Below, one piece after another: positions 56,084 to 64,000 of a DNA stretch of 64,000 nt. Under the pieces are notes generated by a model that searched no databases, was not told the origin of the DNA, and saw only the letters and a list, made by a program, of their open reading frames with translations. Position numbers and translations under genes: made by a program. The stretch comes from Ensifer adhaerens (GTDB lineage Bacteria; Pseudomonadota; Alphaproteobacteria; Rhizobiales; Rhizobiaceae): the NCBI GenBank assembly GCA_900215285.1, contig OCMG01000002.1, positions 124,001 through 188,000 of the forward strand. The letters run 5' to 3'. Position 1 is the stretch's first letter, and the number at the start of each line of letters is the position of its first letter.

Positions 56084-57286
56084 ATGAATATCAACAAGGG
56101 GCTCAAGGGCGCCTTTGCAGTCGGTTTTCTAATCGCTGCAACGGGATGCACTGCATTGCCAAGTTCCGGACCTTCACGTCAGGATGTTATTGGTAATGCT
56201 ACTGTAAAGAACGACCTCGATGAAAAGAAGTCGCGTTTTCAATACGCGCTTCTGGACATCAATAGCAGCGTTCTGCCGTTTTTTGATTACTCACGTTATG
56301 ACTCGCTCTACGACGGATTTGGAATGGGGAACTCCAAGCCGTCGACGGATCTGGGCACCGGCGATGTGATTCAGATTACTGTTTTTGAAGCGCAGGCAGG
56401 CGGGCTCTTCATTCCGGCTGGAGCGACAACGACGCAAGGCAACTACGTCACACTTCCTCGCCAGACGATCGACGCCAAGGGCGAGGTCATCGTTCCGTAT
56501 GCCGGCGCCGTGAAGGTGACCGGGCGATCGGTTGCCTCAGCGCAACGAGAAATCGCCCAGAAGCTCTCAAACCGCGCGATCGAACCGCAGGTCGTTATCA
56601 CCACCGTATCGAGCGCATCGCAAAATCTCTCGATCCTGGGCGACGTCAACCAGCCGGCACAGATGGCAGTCTCCACGGGCGACCGTGTTCTGGACATCAT
56701 CTCAAAGGCCGGGGGCCTGGCCGCGCCGAGCGTGGAATCATACGTGACACTGGAGCGCGGCGGGCGGAAAGCGACCGCTCTCTTCAAGACGGTGGTGTCG
56801 AGTCCCAAGGAAAACATCTACGTTCACCCCAACGACACCATTTACGTCGAGCGGGAACGCCGGACCTACCTCGCCTTCGGTGCGACAGGCGCAAGCGGAC
56901 AGTATAACTTCGAGGAAGCCAACCTCACGCTTGGCGAGGCCCTGGCCAAGGCAGGCGGCCTGCTGGACGGGCGCGCGGATCCTTCTCAGGTATTCCTGTA
57001 TCGTGACGTTGCCAGGAAGACTCTCGTCGACCTTGGTATAGATGTTTCCCGCTTCAGCGGCGAAACCATCCCGACGGTCATGAAGGCCAACCTGCGCGAT
57101 CCGTCCATGCTGTTTGCCGTCCAGAAGTTCAAAATGCGAGATGGCGACATCATTTATGTCACAAACTCTGACTCGGTCGAAGTCACGAAGTTCATGAATC
57201 TGGTCAATGGCGTCTCGGATACCCACTCGAACGTGACATCGGATATCCTGACGACACGAAATGCAGTGAAGGGGCTGACGCGCTGA
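56084..57286 (+). CDS. Outer-membrane polysaccharide export lipoprotein (Wza/OPX family)
   Basis: A 400-residue lipoprotein with lipobox AATGC (lipidated Cys22 region). The poly_export domain (about 90-190; LGTGDVIQITVFEAQAGGLF, DAKGEVIVPYAGAVKVTGRS) is followed by SLBB repeats (about 190-380; ILGDVNQPAQM, GDRVLDIISKAGG, LTLGEALAKAGGLLDG). It forms the exit channel for a capsular or exopolysaccharide. First gene of the cluster, followed 80 bases later by the Gly-rich gene. Confidence 0.92.
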   Translation: MNINKGLKGAFAVGFLIAATGCTALPSSGPSRQDVIGNATVKNDLDEKKSRFQYALLDINSSVLPFFDYSRYDSLYDGFGMGNSKPSTDLGTGDVIQITVFEAQAGGLFIPAGATTTQGNYVTLPRQTIDAKGEVIVPYAGAVKVTGRSVASAQREIAQKLSNRAIEPQVVITTVSSASQNLSILGDVNQPAQMAVSTGDRVLDIISKAGGLAAPSVESYVTLERGGRKATALFKTVVSSPKENIYVHPNDTIYVERERRTYLAFGATGASGQYNFEEANLTLGEALAKAGGLLDGRADPSQVFLYRDVARKTLVDLGIDVSRFSGETIPTVMKANLRDPSMLFAVQKFKMRDGDIIYVTNSDSVEVTKFMNLVNGVSDTHSNVTSDILTTRNAVKGLTR

Positions 57287-57366
57287 TCGGCCGACGCCGC
57301 AAGGTGCTTGCCCGAAAACCGACGATCCGCTAAAGTTAAAAAAAGTTTAACAAGAGGAATTGCAAG

Positions 57367-58104
57367 ATGTCATTTGCATATCGGAACAGGTTAGTCCTGG
57401 CATTGGCGAGTGGTGTAGTTCTCGCACTTGCCTCTGGTCATGTATCGGCACAGCAAACAACGGGGACGACGACGCAGCAGTCGGCTCCCGCAACTGGCCT
57501 CACGGCCGAAAAGGTCGCCGAATATGTCGCCGAACCTGGCAAGTTGCTTGTCGATTTTGCGTCAAATCCCGACGGGCTGGCCAATGCCATCGCGCAGATT
57601 GCAACATCTGGCACTGCTGGCGCCAATGCTGCAACCGCGGCGATGCAATTGGCGGCCGCATCCGGAAACAAGAGCTTGGCTGAGGCGGCCGCGAAGGGTC
57701 TTGGCGTTGCCGTGGCACGCTTGACGCAGACGGGTAACATCGCCCTCGCCTCCAGTCTTCAGGCGACGGTTGCCTCCATAGCTGCGTCCGCATCCACCGA
57801 AGTGGCGGATGCCATGAACGGTTCATTCGCGTCCGGACAAGGTGCCGTCGCAACGGCCGCCACGGGAGCAGGTGATACCGGGGCAGGCGGCGATGGTGGC
57901 GCTGCAGGATCGGCTGGCACGGGTGCGGCAGGAACAGGCGCCGGAGGAAACGGAAGCGGCGGCGGCACGACCGGGGCGGCGAACGGTTTCGCAAGCAGCG
58001 GCGGTGGCGGCGGTGCCAACAACAATGCGACAACGAGTAATTCTGGCTCTGCCGCCTCTTTCAGCGGGACAGGCTCTTCCTCAGTGCCGGCTAGCCCGAC
58101 CTGA
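57367..58104 (+). CDS. Secreted Gly/Ala/Ser-rich protein of unknown function
   Basis: A 245-residue protein: signal peptide (LVLALASGVVLALASG, cleavage near VSA-QQ), a Thr/Gln-rich linker, a helical Ala-rich domain (about 45-150; TAGANAATAAMQLAAASGN, ATVASIAASASTEVADAM), then an 85-residue low-complexity tail of Gly, Ala, Ser, Thr and Asn (about 160-245) with hardly any charged residues. AAGAGGAA precedes the ATG. It sits between the export lipoprotein and the Wzc-type kinase, unlike a typical wza-wzb-wzc order. I do not recognise the family; surface or matrix function is inferred. Confidence 0.75.
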   Translation: MSFAYRNRLVLALASGVVLALASGHVSAQQTTGTTTQQSAPATGLTAEKVAEYVAEPGKLLVDFASNPDGLANAIAQIATSGTAGANAATAAMQLAAASGNKSLAEAAAKGLGVAVARLTQTGNIALASSLQATVASIAASASTEVADAMNGSFASGQGAVATAATGAGDTGAGGDGGAAGSAGTGAAGTGAGGNGSGGGTTGAANGFASSGGGGGANNNATTSNSGSAASFSGTGSSSVPASPT

Positions 58105-58112
58105 TCGCCGTC

Positions 58113-58136
58113 AGGAGGGTGGTGTTCCGCCCTCCT
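58113..58136 (+). terminator. Hairpin between Gly-rich gene and Wzc-type gene
   Basis: AGGAGGG and CCCTCCT arms (7 bp, 10-base loop), followed by TTCAAGGTTCTTTTTG. It may partially terminate between the two genes or, since the left arm resembles a ribosome-binding site, be a stray fold. Confidence 0.5.
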
Positions 58137-58178
58137 TTCAAGGTTCTTTTTGATTTAGCCTGAAGGCCAAGGAAACCT

Positions 58179-60452
58179 GTGTTGAATTCCTTGAATACGC
58201 AATCTCCTTTGACTGGAGATGAGGTTTTCTCGAGAGGCGAAACGGCAATCGACTTCGACAGACTCCTTGCGAGTGCGAGGCGCCAGTGGAAGGTTGTACT
58301 GACAGCAACACTTGCAGCGCTTGTTCTTGGTGCCGCTTATGTCCTGACAGCTGTGCCGCAATATACGTCTTCTATCGAACTTCTCATCGATCCCAACAAC
58401 AAGAAGATCGTCGATCAGCTATCGCTCGTGTCCGGAGTGGCGGATGACGATGCATCGATCCTCAGCCAGGTCGAGCTTCTCAAGTCGGACCGAATTGCGC
58501 TGGCTGTCTCTGACAAGCTCAACCTGATCGACAACAAGCTCTTCATCGAAACGACTGCAAATCCGCTTTCTTCCGCGCTGGGAGCCGTTCGCAGCCTGGT
58601 CGATTTTCGGAGCTGGTTCGTCGCCCCCGCGGAGGATCGGGAGAAGCTGACACGCGATGCCGTGGAACGCTTGACGAAAAACCTCGACGTTACGCGCGTG
58701 GGCCGCACCTATGTGTTGAACGTCAGCTTTACGTCGCCCGACCCCGCCTTGGCTGCAAAGATCGTGAAGCAGTATGGCGAGGCATATCTCGATGATCAGC
58801 TCAATTCGAAATATGAAGCCACCCGGCGAGCCGGCGACTGGCTACAGGAACGCATTGCGGAACTGAAGCAGAAGTCTCTGGACACCGACCTCGCGGTTCA
58901 GAAGTTCAAGCAGGACAAGCAGCTGATCTCGACAGAGGGATCTCTGCTCAGTGATCAGCAGCTGAGTCAGACGAACGCACAGTTGATCATCGCGCAGTCA
59001 AATCTTGCGACCGCGAACGCGAAATATTCAAGCATCAAGACAATTATCGAGTCCGGAGATATCAACTCGGCGGTCGCGGATTCGCTCAACAATCAGGTGA
59101 TCAATAGCCTCCGCGGAAAGTTTGTCGAAGCCTCAAAGCTTGAATCCGACATTTCAAGGCGGCTGGGACGCGATCATATTCGTGCGCAGCAGCTGCGCGC
59201 GGACATGAAGGAATATCAAAACCTGATTTTCGCAGAACTCGGCCGTATCGCGCAGAGTTATCAGGTGGAAGCTCAAGTGGCTCAGGAGCGCGTCACCGGG
59301 CTCAACGAGCAGCTGACGGCTGCGACCCACATTTCGCTCGCAGCAAATGATGCACAAGTACAATTGCGCGAGCTGGAGCGCGAGTCCGAGACCTACAAGA
59401 AACTCTACGAAAATTTCCTGCAGAAATACCAGGAATCGGTTCAACAGCAATCTTTCCCGGTCACAGAGGCGAGGATCATCAGTCAGGCAGTCGTCCCGGA
59501 CAGACCTTCCAAGCCCAGGAAATCGCTGGTTCTCTTTGCCAGCTTGGTCCTCGGGTTGATGGCGGGCGTTGGGATAGGAACATTCAGGGAATACAGGGAC
59601 CGCTTTTTCCGTATTCCTGAACATGTGCGGGATGAGCTGGATCTCGAGCCGCTTGGCATGGTTCCGAAGGTCAAATCCACGACTGAAGATTTGGAGCAAT
59701 CCGGCGCGCCTTCGCATCCAAGGTCGATCATCAAGACATCTTCCGTCGCGAATTATGTGGTGGCCAACCCCCTCTCCTCTTTTGCCGAAACCCTGAGAAG
59801 CACAAAGATCGCGATCGACTTTCAAGCTGGCGCCAAGAAACCCAAGATCATCGGTGTGGTCTCCATACTTCCCAGCGAAGGCAAGTCGACGCTCTCCATC
59901 AATTTCGCTGAACTGTTGGCCAGCCAAGGCGCAAGAACCTTGCTGATCGACGGCGACTTGAGAAACCCCGGAGCGACGCGGCAATTGGGTCGCAACGCAA
60001 CGGAAGGCATTGTGGAAGCGGTCAAGGAGGGCTATTTCTCGCCTGCCTCGCTTCTCTTCAACCCGGAAACGAAGCTCGCCTTCCTGCCGGCGGTCGTCAA
60101 GCACCGCATCCCCTATTCGGCAGAGCTCCTGAGCTCCCCCGGAATGGACACTCTCTTGGATCAGGCATCCGAGAATTTCGACTATATCGTCATTGATTTG
60201 CCACCACTCGGTCCGGTGGTGGATGCGCGCGCCATTGCAAGCAAGGTCGATTGCTTCGTGCTCGTCATCGAATGGGGCGTGACATCTCGAAAGGCGGTTC
60301 GCAACGAACTCGCCAAGAATCGCACGGTCCTAGACAAGTGTGTGGGTGCCATTCTGAACAAGGTGGATTCCACCAAATCCAGACTTTACGAATCCTATGG
60401 ATCTTCAGAATACTACGCGTACAGATACAAATCCTATTATCACGAAGATTGA
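58179..60452 (+). CDS. Wzc-type polysaccharide co-polymerase and BY-kinase
   Basis: A 757-residue protein: membrane helix near 38-58 ([18 protein letters not shown]), a long periplasmic Wzz domain with coiled coils (about 210-420), a second helix near 447-467 (LFASLVLGLMAGVGIG), and a cytoplasmic kinase with Walker A LPSEGKST (about 564-571), Walker A' LLIDGDLRNP and Walker B VIDLPPLG. The C-terminus is a tyrosine cluster (YESYGSSEYYAYRY) for autophosphorylation. It controls chain length and secretion. The start is GTG 58179, preceded by AAGGA. Confidence 0.93.
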   Translation: MLNSLNTQSPLTGDEVFSRGETAIDFDRLLASARRQWKVVLTATLAALVLGAAYVLTAVPQYTSSIELLIDPNNKKIVDQLSLVSGVADDDASILSQVELLKSDRIALAVSDKLNLIDNKLFIETTANPLSSALGAVRSLVDFRSWFVAPAEDREKLTRDAVERLTKNLDVTRVGRTYVLNVSFTSPDPALAAKIVKQYGEAYLDDQLNSKYEATRRAGDWLQERIAELKQKSLDTDLAVQKFKQDKQLISTEGSLLSDQQLSQTNAQLIIAQSNLATANAKYSSIKTIIESGDINSAVADSLNNQVINSLRGKFVEASKLESDISRRLGRDHIRAQQLRADMKEYQNLIFAELGRIAQSYQVEAQVAQERVTGLNEQLTAATHISLAANDAQVQLRELERESETYKKLYENFLQKYQESVQQQSFPVTEARIISQAVVPDRPSKPRKSLVLFASLVLGLMAGVGIGTFREYRDRFFRIPEHVRDELDLEPLGMVPKVKSTTEDLEQSGAPSHPRSIIKTSSVANYVVANPLSSFAETLRSTKIAIDFQAGAKKPKIIGVVSILPSEGKSTLSINFAELLASQGARTLLIDGDLRNPGATRQLGRNATEGIVEAVKEGYFSPASLLFNPETKLAFLPAVVKHRIPYSAELLSSPGMDTLLDQASENFDYIVIDLPPLGPVVDARAIASKVDCFVLVIEWGVTSRKAVRNELAKNRTVLDKCVGAILNKVDSTKSRLYESYGSSEYYAYRYKSYYHED

Positions 60453-60485
60453 AGCTTGGTCTTTCCGAGAGGTGTTGGTTCAGGA

Positions 60486-61031
60486 ATGAGGGTCGTCTCA
60501 GCAGTCATCTGGGCTCTTGCCGCTGCGCTGTCGTTCCTGTTGACACTCGGCAATGTCTCACTGGTCGGCTTTCAGCAGAAAGCGCAAGCGTCCCTGCGCG
60601 ACGCTGACTTGAACAAGGACTTGTACGCAACAGATCTGCTTTCCATTCCGACGCGATGGACTTCCGAATGCCTGTCCGAAGGCTTGCGAGTTCGCAAGGA
60701 TCTGCAACTCAAGCAACTTGACCTCCTCTTCGGCCATGAACCGCTGGCTGCATCCCAGAAAAGGCTGGAGCAAACCCTTGAGTTTCTCCGCAGCTATCTG
60801 CATTGCAATCCGGGCGACGGAACTGCCTGGCTCGCGGCGGCGATGGTGATGAACACGATCAACAACGATTCAGATGTCACCATGCAGTATCTGGCGTTGT
60901 CGAAATTCTACATGCCCGATAGCGAGGCTGCCGTACGGAGCCGCAGCGCAATCCTGCGGAATGTCTCGGCTCGCCTCAAGAGCAATTACCAAGACCTTTT
61001 CATGGAATCCGTCCCGCTCAAGGACCAGTAG
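60486..61031 (+). CDS. Hypothetical membrane-anchored TPR-like protein
   Basis: A 181-residue protein with one N-terminal hydrophobic segment (VVSAVIWALAAALSFLLTLG) and a helical domain resembling tetratricopeptide pairs (LKQLDLLFGHEPLAASQKRLEQTL, AWLAAAMVMNTI). ATG 60486 follows CAGGA; the frame begins at 60456. It lies 33 bases downstream of the Wzc gene and is presumably part of the same operon. Not recognised; similar small TPR partners assist polysaccharide synthesis complexes. Confidence 0.7.
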   Translation: MRVVSAVIWALAAALSFLLTLGNVSLVGFQQKAQASLRDADLNKDLYATDLLSIPTRWTSECLSEGLRVRKDLQLKQLDLLFGHEPLAASQKRLEQTLEFLRSYLHCNPGDGTAWLAAAMVMNTINNDSDVTMQYLALSKFYMPDSEAAVRSRSAILRNVSARLKSNYQDLFMESVPLKDQ

Positions 61032-61152
61032 CCAAATCAGCAAAGGATGTCGGTACACTACTTTCTTTTCCTGCAGCTCCCGGCAGCCGTTTCCTGGTGG
61101 CAGAGCATGTTGAGCACAAGATCGGAATGACACGTGTGGCAGAAACAGAGGC

Positions 61153-61168
61153 CAGGAAGCACTTCCTG
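61153..61168. promoter_or_regulatory. 16-bp near-palindrome before beta-helix gene
   Basis: CAGGAAG, CA, CTTCCTG: perfect 7-bp arms with a 2-base centre, 20 bases before the start of the next gene. Too small a loop for a good RNA hairpin, so a protein site is more likely; weak evidence. Confidence 0.35.
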
Positions 61169-61188
61169 CCGAACCGAGGGTAAGGGTC

Positions 61189-63054
61189 ATGATCCCATTG
61201 GTGCGCGGTCTGGAGGCTAAACACCTTCTCTCCTGTCTCGAACCGCTCTTCTCGATCATTCGGCGGATGCGCGCCCTGCCTCTTCTCTTTCAATTATGTC
61301 TCGTCCTTCCAGCTTCGGGTCTGAAGGCCGAGGACATTCGCGAACTCACGCCATCTCCGGTTCCAAAACTGTCATGCCGTTTCACCGCGGAGCCTGTTGC
61401 TCCCGGGTGCCTGGTTCGAAGCGGAGCTGTGAAGATCAAGGGTGTACGGGTCTATTCGGCACATGGCACGACATTTCCGGACAGCCTTAACGTTTACGCG
61501 ATCGATCTGGATTCTCTTCCGGGCAAACAAGCATTTCGCGTCACGCGCCGCAGTTCCGACACCAAAGCCAGCATCTCCACGTTTGAACTTTTCCAGGCGG
61601 ACCGACGTTTCGAACCCGCTCGCTGGCCGAGAACAGGTTTTTCTCGAGAAATACAACTAGGCGACGACAAGACGGGTGTCATTTTGCCTCGCGATACGTA
61701 TGAGCGCTTCTCGAAGGAGCCAGATCTGTGGCTGGGCGCCTACTGGGCAGCCGACTGGGCTTTCGAAACGATGCCCGTTCTTGGCCGGATCGATGATCAA
61801 AGCAAGCTCGTCATCGGGCCGTTGGTAAGCCGACGGACGATACGACCCAGCTTTCCGTTCTATGTATTCAATGCCTTCGCCGCCCTTTCGGAGCCGGGTG
61901 ACTACGTCTTTGATGAAGCGACTCGTGTTGTTTATGCCGCAACTGTCGATGGCAGCGACGAATTCGAAATTGCGGTCGAAAGTAATCTCCTTGAGATTGA
62001 CGGTGCGCGAGACCTCCATCTCTCTGGCCTCAAGCTTCAAAAAGGGCTGGGAACCGCACTCGTCATACGAAACAGCGAGAATGTGACAATCGACAACTGT
62101 GATATCAGGCATATGGGAGGTGGCGGTATCCTCGTCGAAGGAGGCAAGAACGTCATCATCTCCAATTGCCGGATTGACGACATCGCGGAAACCGCAGTCG
62201 ATCTCAAGGGCGGCGATCGGGCGACTCTGGTTCCAGCAGGTCATGTCATCCGTGACAGCACCATCACGAATTTCGATATGGATACCCGCACCTATCATCC
62301 TGGTGTTCGTCTCGCCGGCGTCGGTATCCAGGTTGAAGGAAACAGGATTCAGAACAGTTCTCATTCCGCCATCATTCTGCAAGGCAATGATCACGTCATC
62401 CGTGACAACAGACTGGAAGATCTGGTCACAGAAGCTGACGACGCCGGCGCCATCTATGTGGGAAGGGACTGGACCGAACGCGGTACCGTCATCGAGAACA
62501 ACATCTTCCTTGATATCGGCATGCCGGTCGTTGCGGGTTCAACATCGGTCACAGGAAGACGATATGTCTCCGGCATCTACCTCGATGATCAGGAGAGCGG
62601 CTATCGCATTGAAAGAAATGTATTTTACAATGTCAGCCGGCCCGTGTTCATTCACGGCGGTCGCGATAACATCGTGCGGGACAATGCCTTCCTGCAATGC
62701 GATCAGTCGGGAATTTACCTGGATCGAAGAGGTGAAGGGCTTTCTGGAGGAACGCTGGAGCAACGGCTTGATGCGGTTCCCTACACCTCACCCGTCTGGG
62801 CGGCACGCTATCCCGCCCTCGTCAACATCCGCCATGAAAAGCCCGGAGAACCCATCAATAACGAAGCCTCCGGCAACGTCGCGGTCGGCTGCCAACTCTT
62901 CGCCTTCTCTCCCAAGACATCACCAGCCACATGGCCGGGGATCGCCAACGATAGTCGCAGTCTCCCTGCGGACCAGAGCGACGATGGCCCCGCGGCGATG
63001 CTCGCGCGTGCGGGACTGGGATGCAGGGAATTTCCCGTTCTTTGCAAGCAATGA
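61189..63054 (+). CDS. Right-handed parallel beta-helix protein, exported
   Basis: A 621-residue protein with an N-terminal signal (LFQLCLVLPASGLKA) and a run of beta-helix (PbH1-type) repeats in residues about 270-480, for example ENVTIDNCDIRHMGGGGILVEG, KNVIISNCRIDDIAETAV, HVIRDNRLEDL and IVRDNAFLQC. The fold is shared by polysaccharide lyases and epimerases such as alginate lyase/epimerase, so processing of the polymer made by this cluster is likely (inference). Start at ATG 61189 with TAAGGGTC upstream; ATG 61267 would give a shorter signal peptide and is possible. Confidence 0.8.
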   Translation: MIPLVRGLEAKHLLSCLEPLFSIIRRMRALPLLFQLCLVLPASGLKAEDIRELTPSPVPKLSCRFTAEPVAPGCLVRSGAVKIKGVRVYSAHGTTFPDSLNVYAIDLDSLPGKQAFRVTRRSSDTKASISTFELFQADRRFEPARWPRTGFSREIQLGDDKTGVILPRDTYERFSKEPDLWLGAYWAADWAFETMPVLGRIDDQSKLVIGPLVSRRTIRPSFPFYVFNAFAALSEPGDYVFDEATRVVYAATVDGSDEFEIAVESNLLEIDGARDLHLSGLKLQKGLGTALVIRNSENVTIDNCDIRHMGGGGILVEGGKNVIISNCRIDDIAETAVDLKGGDRATLVPAGHVIRDSTITNFDMDTRTYHPGVRLAGVGIQVEGNRIQNSSHSAIILQGNDHVIRDNRLEDLVTEADDAGAIYVGRDWTERGTVIENNIFLDIGMPVVAGSTSVTGRRYVSGIYLDDQESGYRIERNVFYNVSRPVFIHGGRDNIVRDNAFLQCDQSGIYLDRRGEGLSGGTLEQRLDAVPYTSPVWAARYPALVNIRHEKPGEPINNEASGNVAVGCQLFAFSPKTSPATWPGIANDSRSLPADQSDDGPAAMLARAGLGCREFPVLCKQ

Positions 63055-63264
63055 CCTGCGCGGCGTTCGGGTTTCCTGGCCGGTACGCGGTCGCCTGAAA
63101 TGGAGAACATTCTGGCCTTTATCGCCGTGACCGATTGCAAACCATTCGGCGGACGAATGGAATTAAGCCATTGAAAACATATGCTTTAGCCAATGAGATC
63201 CGTCCCCAGTGGGCGGACCTGATCCGAGCAAAGACGACGCACAAAATCAACGCAGGGGAAGCCA

Positions 63265-64000
63265 ATGTTAGAGTCATCGCCTATCGAATTGAACAGAAGG
63301 ACGTTTCTGATGATAGGACTGACATTGGCACTTGATGCGGGCGGCGCATCCGCAGATGAATCGAGCGCACCTGCCTGGGTCGCACTTGACGCCAAGAAAA
63401 CGCCAGCGAACTTCATGCTGGATGCAAGACATGATCGTGGATGGTTCAACGGCAGCGCCTTTACCACGGAAACCGCGCTGCTGGCGGCGATGGGCGGCAC
63501 AAGGTCAGGCGTAATCAGATCCATCGGCCCGTCCATCCGCGGCGACGAACTCCTCCTCAATGGCGGCTTCGATACCGACGTTGCGGGTTGGGTCGCGAAC
63601 ACATCGAATGCGCCCCTGAGTTGGGACAATGGTCGACTGAAAATCACCAACAATACCGGGGCCTCGACGGCGATCACCGCGTACCAGTCCGTCGCCATGG
63701 ATGTTCGACGCGCATACCGCGGCGGCTATCAGCTGATTTCGGGCGCTGTGAACAGCCGGCTGAGTTTCTTCGGTTCCACCACGGCAACCCTGCGCAAAGC
63801 GGTCATTCCGCCGAATACCCCCGTCGGCACCTGGTCGGGGCTCGCCTCCGCCAGGCCCGATTGCTCCATCCTGATGTTCCGCGCCGACAGCATCGGGAAT
63901 GGCGCTTCGGTCGTGGTGGATGACATCACCCTGAAAGAAGCCGTCCCGTTTACGGGATGGAATATCGGTGGCTATCGCCAACGCGTCACGGCCCGAACGC
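63265..64000 (+). CDS. Exported protein with carbohydrate-binding-like domain, C-terminus outside window
   Basis: The frame from ATG 63265 is open to the window edge (245 codons seen). Residues 10-33 contain a twin-Arg-like signal (NRRTFLMIGLTLAL, cleavage near ASA-DES). From about residue 90 the sequence NGGFDTDVAGWVANTSNA and AITAYQSVAM with later VVVDDITL has the look of a CBM4/9-type jelly-roll binding module. GGGGAA precedes the ATG. It lies 210 bases after the beta-helix gene on the same strand. Confidence 0.65.
   Translation, partial: MLESSPIELNRRTFLMIGLTLALDAGGASADESSAPAWVALDAKKTPANFMLDARHDRGWFNGSAFTTETALLAAMGGTRSGVIRSIGPSIRGDELLLNGGFDTDVAGWVANTSNAPLSWDNGRLKITNNTGASTAITAYQSVAMDVRRAYRGGYQLISGAVNSRLSFFGSTTATLRKAVIPPNTPVGTWSGLASARPDCSILMFRADSIGNGASVVVDDITLKEAVPFTGWNIGGYRQRVTART

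Noticed and set aside
1..64000. CRISPR arrays, insertion sequences, tRNA and rRNA genes
   Set aside because: No regularly spaced repeats, transposase motifs or RNA-gene sequences were recognised by reading; a dedicated search was not possible.

Overview
The window is a high-GC alphaproteobacterial segment, most likely Rhizobiaceae (Agrobacterium/Rhizobium/Ensifer relatives). The clearest markers are a chvE-gguA-gguB sugar transporter divergent from gbpR, a mannosylfructose-phosphate synthase/phosphatase pair as described in Agrobacterium tumefaciens, and a DUF1612 protein of the type common on rhizobial plasmids. I found no rRNA, tRNA, insertion sequence, CRISPR array or replication gene, so replicon type is open. 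It looks like catabolic and accessory DNA: five ABC-transporter or enzyme blocks, each with a local regulator, followed by a polysaccharide export region.

Layout. 1-8.7 kb: an M20 deacylase cut by the left edge, a PAS-LuxR regulator, a GntR/FCD regulator, a spermidine/putrescine-type ABC transporter (ATPase, Tat-exported binding protein, two permeases), a hydantoin/Asp-Glu racemase and a GNAT protein; the substrate is unknown. 8.7-14.7 kb: a D-2-hydroxyacid dehydrogenase and ROK repressor divergent from a xylose-type sugar ABC transporter (xylFHG-like). 14.7-19.4 kb: the mannosylfructose genes with a GH32-like glycosidase, then an amidohydrolase. 19.4-21.2 kb: folD-purU, one-carbon (formate) metabolism.

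21.4-32 kb: chvE-gguAB followed on the same strand by L-arabonate dehydratase, L-arabinose 1-dehydrogenase, 2-keto-3-deoxy-L-arabonate dehydratase and 2-oxoglutarate-semialdehyde dehydrogenase. This is uptake plus the non-phosphorylating L-arabinose route to 2-oxoglutarate, lacking only a visible lactonase, with GbpR divergent. 32-35.7 kb: a small membrane protein, an adenine deaminase and a GGDEF diguanylate cyclase.

35.7-39.1 kb: glutaryl-CoA dehydrogenase and a class III CoA-transferase with a divergent LysR regulator (glutarate/lysine catabolism). 39.2-43.5 kb: an outer-membrane beta-barrel protein, an SDR, a frameshifted KDG-type sugar kinase, a cupin and an AGE-fold epimerase. 43.5-47.8 kb: an SDR and an ACAD10/11-type kinase divergent from an ACAD10/11-type acyl-CoA dehydrogenase and a quinone oxidoreductase, across a perfect inverted repeat. 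47.9-53.4 kb: cysQ, DUF1612, an SDR, an EEP-family phosphatase, a PPP phosphatase and a transglutaminase-like protease.

53.7-64 kb: a small secreted protein and a polysaccharide cluster comprising an O-antigen-ligase/Wzy-type protein, divergent from an outer-membrane export lipoprotein, a Gly/Ala-rich secreted protein, a Wzc-type tyrosine kinase, a TPR-like membrane protein, a beta-helix protein and an exported protein cut by the right edge. This cluster and the ACAD10/11-like cluster are the best candidates for undescribed biology. A recurring regulatory theme is a strong hairpin directly after each of the three ABC binding-protein genes.
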